The translations under genes and the position numbers were made by a program. Below the pieces are notes generated by a model. That model did not search any database, had not been told where the DNA came from, and worked only from the letters and a program-made list of their open reading frames with translations. From Lathyrus oleraceus (taxonomy: Eukaryota > Streptophyta > Magnoliopsida > Fabales > Fabaceae), in contig NC_066581.1 of NCBI RefSeq assembly GCF_024323335.1, positions 38,766,699 to 38,830,698 of the forward strand: a DNA stretch of 64,000 nucleotides. The letters are read 5' to 3'. This document shows positions 56,664 to 64,000 of the stretch, one piece after another; within the stretch, counting starts at the first letter, position 1, and the number at the start of each line of letters is the position of its first letter.

Positions 56664-59600
56664 TGTCGCATTACGCGAAAAACCGGCGGGAAAACGAAAA
56701 CAACAGAGCCGCCACCGTGCGTTATTTATCCCAAAAGAGGGAAAGGAAACGCTCAGAGAAACCTGGAAAAAGCATGGTCTCGCGACCAAAGAGAAAGGGT
56801 AAGGGAGTCGGTTACGCAAGGGGAAGGTATTAGCACCCCTCACGTCCGTCGTACTCGACGGGATCCACGCTCTAAGAAAGAAAAGGTTGCTAAAACAAAC
56901 ACCACACACACACACTGGCTGAAAGAGACACAGGAAAACAAACAAGACTGAAACTGACTCGGCAGGATATCGGATCCTGGGCCTACTTAGTCTATCAGGC
57001 ATAGACATCAGAGTCAAAGTAGTTCGAACTGGGGAAACGACACATGCTCGCTAGGATATCGCGTCCTATGCATACGTATCTCCTTGGACGAAGGAGAATC
57101 AGAGCATTCGTAGCTCGGCTGACACGCACACAAAAAAACAGGCAAAGGCAAACGTGGAGCCCGAATGCCAATCACTGGACTTACATCAGCATCCAAACCA
57201 ACACACGCACACTGGAACCCAGATGCCACTCGATGGACTTATACCGGCTTCCAAGCACACAACAAGAACAAACAGACAACAAATTGCTAAGGAGTCGGGA
57301 ACTCGAGCCTAGCAATCGTCAAACAACACACACAAAAAGAAAAAAAAGGTGCCCGGAGAGACCTCGCACGGTCTCCTGCCTACATGCCTCGTCTGGAACG
57401 AGGATCAGGGCGATGTAGTTCCCCTACAGAGGGGAGAAAGGACTAGCCTAACCAGATAACAGAGGGAGACACAACTAGGGAGACTACGACTCGAGCCTAG
57501 ATGTTATCATGCAAAATCATCCCTAAGTTAAGGTTTCTAGCTAACTGGCACAGGGAGCCAGCCTATCCTAATCATGATCTGCACAGGAAGCAAGCCACAC
57601 ACACACTTAACTTGCACAGGAAGCAAGCCAAGCAAAACCTAACTTGCACAGGAAGCAAGTCTAAACTAACCCTAACTTGCACAGGAAGCAAGTCAAACAA
57701 ACATACAAGCACAGGTAGCACACACTATACACAAGCAAGGGGCTCAAACAAGGCTAGGTTTTAGTCGAGGGGTCATATCAACCTCAACAAACAAACCTCT
57801 GGAACTGGGTTAATGGTGCTCTTAACCTTGACATTGAGAGCCAAGGTGAAGCAGATGAAAGGTGAGTGAAGATAAGACTTCACAGCTCTTATCCCTGGCC
57901 TGGGAGAGCTTAAGACAAGAATGTGTGGGTTCAGAAAGTGGGAACCCTTCTACACATTTAAAACTGACTCAACTGTACAATTGTACAAGATCTTGGGTTT
58001 GTATCTGCAATGCATCAACACAGTGGTGTGAGCAAAGCAGATGACACACAGAATAGCAGGGGATAGGTTGCATATCCCTTGGATTCTGCCAATTGCCTCT
58101 TCACTTAGGAGGTCTTTGACTCTATACAAGGACAAATGTAAACAGTCACAAACATTGCCTCTTAAGGAGGACTTCAGACAGTTGCCTGGCCAAGTAACAG
58201 GCCAGGTCTTCCAGACTACATGGAGTAAGGAATTATACCTCAATGCAAATTGCTTATCAAGCAAAGCAAAGCAAAGTTCACAAGGTACTAAAAGCAACTA
58301 AAGTACCTAAAATCAGTCAAGCACAATTAGTATATCAGACACAAAGTTAGAACAAACAACATAAACCAAACAGATAATACAGTCAATCAGTTGTGCAAAG
58401 CACAAGCTCAAAGCAAGTGACCTAAACAACCTACAAAACACACAAGTTAGTCCATGATAAAACATCAAACTCAAGCAACTGGTATTAATCTCTTTGAAGC
58501 ATTTGTTGCTTAACCTGAAACAACAAGCTTAAACATGAGCAACAAGACCACTAGGACAAGCCTAGGGTCAAAAAGAGATAAGAAAGTCAAAACAGCAAGC
58601 GGCAAGTATCCAAAATCAAGTTCAAACAATCAAGAAACAAACTCAATTGGTTTCACAATCATATCATTCATCATCATCATTTTATAAGCAAAAGAAGTCA
58701 AAGCATGGCATATGGAAGCTCATAGAAGTCAACAGCAAGACTTGAATCAAAAGCAAACCCAAACATTTCAAAAAATCATCAAATAAATCATGATCAATCA
58801 CAACCCACAGCATGGTAAGCATGTCAAATTTCGTTTCATTTGGACAAGTAGAAGGTAGTCAATGAAAATCAGAAAGGCAATGCAATTCCAAACATGCTCA
58901 AAGAAGTCAACCAAACATACATCAACTTGAAAAAATCATAAATCAGGGATGGAATATGAGAAATGAATGGGACTAAAACCATGGCAAAGCTTAAGATGTC
59001 TAGTAATCACATATCAAATTTCATGTCCATCTAATAAGGTATGAGGATTTCACAAAGGAAATGAGAACATGTATCACAAAAAGTCAACATAAGACCAAAC
59101 AGGGGAGAAAAACCTCAATCAATTAGGAAATGCCACAAATAATTCTAAGAAAAATCACATGTAAACTAGGCATACTGAAATACATTCATGCAAAAATTCA
59201 ATCCAATTTGAGGTCCAGAGGCATGGTATTGAAAATCATCAAGTTGCACATCAATGGTGTGACACAAATTGTCACACCCTACTTCAAAAAATCATAACTC
59301 AATGACCAGAGATGATAAATTCATGAACTCTATACCAAAATCACCATGGATGTGTCTAGTTTAAGCATAAAAAATTTCAAGGGCAAAGGATAAAGCATCA
59401 CTATTTCACAAATGATTTGGTAAAAGGTACAAAATATTGTCACATGTCACAAACCCTAATACCAAATAAAATCCACTTATCAAAAAAATCAGGAAAAATT
59501 ATGACAAATAAGTAGAGGTCCAGATGAACACAATGCAAAAATTCCCATGGATTTTGGATTTAAAATGGATGAGATATGATTTTGGTAAGTTTAGCATCAA

Positions 59601-61519
59601 AATGGAATAAATATTGAAGAAATAAAATGGTTTATTCAAATAATAACACACGGAGTGGCACAATGGTAATTATGCTGAACGTTTAATGAAACGCAGCGTA
59701 TGGTTTTGATGCGTGGCAGCAGGTGATTCGGCATGGCAATGAAATAGTGGAAGGCTCATGCAAAACACGACCAAACACAAAATTCTGGAAATGTTTAGGG
59801 TTTATGAACAGCAACAGTGTATCTTCATCATCTCCAAACTCGTGCAGAATATTTTGGCCCAGAAAATGAAATTGATCATACCATTCAACTCATATAATCA
59901 TGTACAAACACAATCCAACCCTAATTTCTATCAAATCGAGCCATCAAACGAGAACCAAGCAAAAACATATCTCATCATCATTCTTTAAATCAGCATAACT
60001 TTCCCAATACACAACCATTTCATGTGATTTAAAGCTCAACATATTCATGGCAAGGAGACCTATCTAATGTATAGCATGGTTTAGCAAATAGTGAGAGTCG
60101 AAAACTTACCAAAAGTGAAGAGCAGCTGTGATGTAGTTGTTGTTTGGTGGTTTTGGCTCGAAACAGATGAAGCTCCAAGCTCCAAAAGGTGAATGGATGA
60201 AGAGTTTTGGCTCAGCAACCCTTGAAACGGCTCAAATCAAAATCTGCCATGTGTGTGTTCTTCAATGGAACAGTCGTGTTTTTTGATTACAGTTAAGATT
60301 CATGGCCAGAAAATGCTTCCAATATGTTGGTTAAGGATGGAACAAGCAAGCAAGTTCGTGCTTCTTTGGAGTTTTTTGGTCGAAAATTTAAGATGAAGGA
60401 AATGGTGATTTTTGAGAGAGATGAATTTCTGTTGGAATGAGAGGCTGCTAGGGTTCTGCTCAGAAAGAAAATGAGCTATATGTATGCTGTCTTAAGTTGG
60501 TTAAGCAAGGTTAATGGAAAGTTAATCATGATTTGTTAAAAATGACATCTTTGCTAATTTGGTCATTGTCATTTAAGTGGTGAGGTGCAAGGCTTACAGC
60601 TCGAAAATGGGCCTTCCAACACAACCAAAATGCAATTTCTGGTCATTCCCAATTGGCACAATTGATTGAAAATGGTTACTTTAAAATCCCAAATTTTCAC
60701 TACACTTGAAATTAATTCATGCAAGTTCAAAAATGCCATTTTGATCTATGATGTTTTGATGAATGATGATGACATTTTTGGAAAGAGGAGATCAAATGTG
60801 ACTTGTTGCAAAAAACCCCACCCAATTTGGCCAAATGGTTTGAGAGATATGGCCTTTTGAAGTTCAAAAATTTTGGAGAATGATTTGATCATAACTTGCC
60901 AACCATACATGGGAATTGAGTGTTCTTGGACTTTTTGGAAATAAGAGAACAAGATCTTCAACTTTGGTGTTGGGAAAAAATTCATTTGAAGCTTGTATCA
61001 TGATGTAAGTTTGAGGATCAAGACTTTCCATTTTTGGCAAATTCCAATTACAGGTCAACTTTCTATTTTTGGAAATTTCTTGTCTGGCTTCAAATTCTTC
61101 CATGATGGTGTTTGACATGTTATATGAGGCCTATATGGACATGAATGAGACCTCTCAAACCAATTCCCACCTTCAAATCCCTGATCAAATGCACAGTTGA
61201 CCAACAGTTGACTTTTTAGGGTTTCTGGTGAACTGAGCCATGACTGATGACTTCTGAGCAATCAAACCTTGACCAAAACACTTCAAAAGGATCCCTAGGT
61301 CATGTGAACATGTTGGACCAACCCTAGGGCCTTGGCTCAATGAAAATTTCCCTTGCTTGCTTGATTGACTGATCTCCTGACCAGTTTGACCTAACTTGTC
61401 AGCTGAACTTGCACTTGGGCAAATGGACAATGCAATGTTATGCAGTGGACTATATTATGTTAATGAACTAATGATGAAAATGTATGTACAAAATGTAGGT
61501 GCAAATTTGAGGTGCTACA
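56664..61519 (-). repeat. 5' LTR of the Ogre-type element (4856 bp)
   Basis: Homologous along its whole length to 34537-39387, with the same ends, the same hairpin modules (56964-57420) and the same 'gcacaggaagcaag' repeats (57575-57715). It should hold the promoter for the minus-strand transcript; I could not single out a TATA box. No gene lies in it. Confidence 0.93.
56964..57420. other. Three covarying double-hairpin modules in the Ogre 5' LTR
   Basis: The 5' LTR copy of the modules at 34837-35296, with the same three stems at about 56964-57026, 57053-57117 and 57356-57418. Confidence 0.75.
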
Positions 61520-61524
61520 GTTAG
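61520..61524. repeat. Ogre target-site duplication, right copy (GTTAG)
   Basis: GTTAG directly follows the LTR terminus ...GAGGTGCTACA and continues into 'acatggctgatgacc', the CACTA exon. Confidence 0.93.
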
Positions 61525-62509
61525 ACATGGCTGATGACCAACATGAGGAAGTTAGTAAAAAAGTATCCGCGGAAGAAGAAATTCGAAGAGGCATCACAGT
61601 AATGAGAAGGGTGGTCCAAGGAAGATCTCGAGGCATCATACTAGATGTCTATTGGAGCAACCAGGGACAGCTTATAGAACCTAATGGGCTCCTAGTAATC
61701 GGGAGCTTCATGCAAGATTGGAAGCCATGCAAGCTGAGCTTGATGCATTGAGGAGAGAAAGAGAGGCTAGCGCCTCAACAGTATACAGAGATGCTTCGGA
61801 CAAAGACGGTATCAACTGTACCTTTCAGCCGAACATTCTAGAGGTAATTACATATAATTGTCTTAAATTGAACTATTTGCTTAAATTATGTATTTGACAT
61901 ATATACACATTAACGATTTCTTGTTATTATTGGTTTTAGGGCATTTCCCATTGTCAGCTGTATTTGTCGTCACCATACTATCGGATGGTTGGCAAGGGAA
62001 AAGTGCATAACGTTAGCGGAGTATTACTCCACACTAGAGAGCTCCCTGCTGGATGTTTGAAGGTATCAGTTGATATTGCAGTTGAGCCGAATGCAGCATT
62101 ACCATATCCTAGCGATGATTCGGATGCAACAACGGTGCACGAAGCAGTAGGTTCGTTTGTTGCATGGCCGACAAACCTCATATGCGTAGGATATGAGGTA
62201 TGCTTAAAACTTATGTTAACTTTAATGTGTATATTCAAAGTTTAAAATTTATGCTTAAAATTTTACTTACATATTTTCCTTGGTTATGTTAAATAGACTC
62301 CCACAAAATCCAAATCAAAAGATAATGCGATTCCACGGCATACCGAGTCCACGGTTTCAAGAAAAGAGGTACTATACAATTATATGACATATATTCATGG
62401 AAGTTGTTACATTCTTAATTTGATCTAACTATTTTATACAAAGGATCAAGTGGACGAAATCAAAGAGGAGTGGTGTCAATTCATGATAAAGCTCAATGTT
62501 TGTTCATAA
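61525..62509 (+). pseudogene. CACTA TNPA-like gene remnant (4 exons)
   Basis: Exons are about 61520-61843, 61940-62197, 62297-62368 and 62444-62509 (stop TAA at 62507), with GT...AG introns and phase-0 joins after exon 1. Exon 1 has 'RRGITVMRRVVQGRSRGI' and 'NQGQLIEPN', typical of the N-terminal half of plant CACTA TNPA-like proteins, then after a frame change near 61685 'RELHARLEAMQAELDALR' (coiled coil). Exon 2 holds 'CQLYLSSPYYRMVGKGKV', 'LPYPSDDSDATTVHEAVGSF' and 'VAWPTNLICV', the DUF8039-like domain found in these proteins. Family members bind subterminal repeats. The frame change and probable internal deletion inactivate it. Confidence 0.75.
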
Positions 62510-62783
62510 ATTTGTGTAATTAATGTGTACATTTGTAGTATATGTTATGACTTGTAAATGTGTACATAAATTTGTATATATTTTGATACATTTAAGGCAA
62601 AATTGGTTTGAATTGGTATATATATATATTTGCTAGCCAAAAATTGGTAGAAAAAAGGCCAAAATGGCATATATAAAATGTGATAATTGTCTGTCAAAAT
62701 CTGGTTGAAAACAGGTAGAAATTCTGGTTTATAAACCTGGAAAAAATGTGGTTTAAAACAAAAGCTTCAAAAATTTTCGTATA

Positions 62784-63190
62784 CCTTAGACAGCGCTTTT
62801 GTAAAAAGCGCTGTCTAAGGGGGGGATTAGAAAGCGCTTTAGGCAAAAGCGCTGTCTAAGGGGGGGCTTAGACAGCGCTTTTTGAAAAGCGTTGTCTAAG
62901 GTATACCTAAAAAAATTAAAATAGGAGGGTCTTAGAAAGCGCTTTTGGCCAAAGCGCTGTCTAAGGGGGTGGGGCTTAGACAGCGCTTTTCAAAAGCGCT
63001 GTCTAAGGTATACCTAAAAAATTTAAAATAAGAGGGTCTTATAAAGCGCTTTTGGCCAAAGTGCTGTCTAAGGGGGGGGGGCTTAGACAGCGCTTTTAAG
63101 ATTTAAAAAAGCGCTGTCTAAACCTTTAGCAGCGGAGGTTTAGACAGCGCTTTAAAGCGCTGTCTAAGGCTAAAAAAAGCGCTGTCTAAG
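62784..63190. repeat. CACTA subterminal repeats, right
   Basis: About fourteen copies of the same AGACAGCGCTTT/AAAGCGCTGTCT unit in both orientations, separated by G-rich 'aaggggggg' runs and 'tatacctaaaaa' spacers. It is denser than the left array. Confidence 0.9.
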
Positions 63191-63208
63191 GTCTTGTTTG
63201 TTGTAGTG

Positions 63209-63211
63209 GCT
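63209..63211. repeat. CACTA target-site duplication, right copy (GCT)
   Basis: GCT directly follows ...TTGTTGTAGTG. It matches the left copy, and its removal restores the pol reading frame of the host element. Confidence 0.88.
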
Positions 63212-64000
63212 TGGCATCTTTTTTACTTAATAGGTAACGAATGGCAGCATGATCGGTGTAAACAATAATTTTTGCTCCTACTAGATAAGATCTAAATTTG
63301 TCTATAGCGAAAACCACAGCGAGTAATTCTTTTTCAGTTGTTGCGTAGTTAAGTTGGGCAGCATCTAGGGTTCTACTGGCATAATAAATGGCATGTAATT
63401 TTTTATCTTTCCTTTGTCCTAGAACGGCTCCAACTGCGTAATCACTAGCATCACACATTATCTCAAAAGGTTCTGACCAATTAGGTGGTTTCATAATGGG
63501 TGCCGATACTAATGCTTGTTTTAAAAGATTAAATGCGTCATTACATTTTTCATCAAAAATGAATTCAGCATCTTTCATTAAAAGTCCGGTTAAAGGTTTA
63601 GTTATTTTGGAGAAGTCTTTAATGAAATGCCGGTAGAATCCACCGTGTCCAAGAAAGCTCCGGACTTCTCTGATGGTTTTTGGTGGTTTTAGGTTTTCTA
63701 TAACTTCTATTTTAGCTTTATCTACCTCTATACCTTTTTCAGAAACTATATGTCCTAAAACTATTCCTTCGGTCACCATGAAATGACATTTTTCCCAATT
63801 TAGCCCGAGGTTCACCTCCACGCATCTCTCCAGGATTTTCTCCAGGTTAGCAAGACAATTGTGGAAATCAAATCCGCAAACCGAGAAATCATCCATATAC
63901 ACTTCCATGATACCATCTAGGTAATCTGCAAAGATTGACATCATGCAGCGTTAGAAAGTGGCTGGGGCATTACAGAGGCCGAATGGCATTCGTCTGTAGG
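63212..64000 (-). pseudogene. Athila-type reverse transcriptase and RNase H (5' half of split pol)
   Basis: From the window edge the frame reads 'RRMPFGLCNAPATF', then a TAA at about 63951-63953 where relatives have Gln, then '[18 protein letters not shown]' with the catalytic YMDD. The thumb follows ('[20 protein letters not shown]'), then RNase H ('[18 protein letters not shown]', '[20 protein letters not shown]', '[17 protein letters not shown]'). The frame then meets the CACTA end at 63208 and resumes at 32376. The premature stop and the insertion each inactivate it. Confidence 0.9.

Larger units (their letters stand above)
34537..61519 (-). mobile_element. Ogre-type (Tat clade) Ty3-gypsy retrotransposon with both LTRs
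   Basis: Two near-identical LTRs (56664-61519 as 5' LTR, 34537-39387 as 3' LTR in minus-strand sense), a primer-binding site, gag, protease, RT, two RNase H domains, integrase and a long 3' UTR are present between matching GTTAG duplications. Without the 5978 bp solo LTR nested in its 3' UTR it measures 21000 bp. The archaeal-type RNase H after the normal one and the ~4.85 kb LTRs are features of Ogre and relatives. The extra ORF1 upstream of gag typical of classical Ogre is not seen in the 1.1 kb leader. Four frameshifts inactivate the coding region. Confidence 0.93.
32377..63208 (+). mobile_element. Non-autonomous CACTA (En/Spm) transposon carrying a kinesin-12 fragment
   Basis: The left end is CACTACGCCAAAAAGG and the right end, reverse-complemented, is CACTACAACAAACAAG, giving inverted ends CACTAC..CAAA.A. 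Dense subterminal repeats of TTAGACAGCGCTTTT type flank both ends, the expected binding sites for the TNPA-like protein of this superfamily. Total span is 30832 bp, but 26988 bp of that is the inserted Ogre complex with one duplication copy, leaving about 3844 bp. The cargo is a kinesin-12 fragment and a TNPA-like gene remnant. No TNPD-type DDE transposase is present, so mobility depended on another copy. Confidence 0.9.
24512..64000 (-). mobile_element. Athila/Cyclops-like Ty3-gypsy element, 5' part outside window, split by CACTA
   Basis: Minus-strand order from the right: RT and RNase H (64000-63212), CACTA insertion (63208-32377 with its 3 bp duplication), rest of RNase H and integrase (32376-30827), post-pol motif (30795-30774), two env-like ORFs, polypurine tract and 3' LTR (26180-24512). 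The pol frame reads through if the CACTA unit and one GCT are taken out, so the two halves belong together. The gag, protease and 5' LTR lie beyond the window. The left flank ATACC (24507-24511) should be repeated after the 5' LTR. Confidence 0.88.

Overview
This is a gene-poor, repeat-saturated stretch of a large plant nuclear genome. Tat/Ogre-type Ty3-gypsy elements with LTRs of about 4.8-6 kb, Athila/Cyclops-like Ty3-gypsy, Maximus/SIRE-like Ty1-copia and CACTA transposons with AGACAGCGCTTT-type subterminal repeats together point to a legume, most likely tribe Fabeae (pea, vetch, lentil, Lathyrus). I see no intact host gene, rRNA, tRNA or CRISPR. The only host-derived coding sequence is a captured kinesin-12 fragment.

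Layout. 1-1084: unidentified repeat with a MITE-like element. 1085-~8050: decayed minus-strand Tat/Ogre-type element (gag, protease, RT, archaeal-type RNase H, integrase, 5' LTR). ~8060-10618: 3' end of a Maximus/SIRE-like copia element (env-like remnant plus 3' LTR). 10619-~13562: decayed copia element whose 3' LTR holds a ~360 bp (CT)n tract. ~13673-18246: plus-strand Athila-like element with LTR, broken gag, an intact protease-plus-tail ORF and no RT/RNase H/integrase. 18247-~23430: a 4.8 kb Ogre-type LTR and its 3' UTR. ~23440-24511: a second Athila-like LTR. 24512-beyond 64000: minus-strand Athila/Cyclops-like element with 3' LTR, two tandem env-like ORFs and pol.

That last element is split at its RNase H by a 30.8 kb CACTA transposon (32377-63208, 3 bp target duplication GCT). 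The CACTA unit is only about 3.84 kb once its own insertion is removed. It carries seven exons of a KIN-12 kinesin upstream of a TNPA-like gene. Into it jumped a 21.0 kb Ogre-type element (34537-61519, target duplication GTTAG, LTRs of 4851 and 4856 bp). That Ogre was in turn hit by a 5978 bp solo LTR of a related family (41025-47002, target duplication ATACT). Three target-site duplications read directly from the sequence fix the order Athila, then CACTA, then Ogre, then solo LTR. Further layers to the left are inferred.

The most interesting signals are: (1) a two-hairpin module repeated in the Ogre LTRs whose stems differ in sequence but keep pairing; (2) degenerate 3' UTR repeats that, in the sense strand, are complementary to the element's own primer-binding site; (3) a kinesin-12 motor fragment whose last exon is in phase with the CACTA gene's exon, with the Ogre inserted 5 bp past the splice acceptor; (4) the same in-frame TAG in two divergent tandem env-like ORFs; (5) a gag-protease-only Athila derivative.
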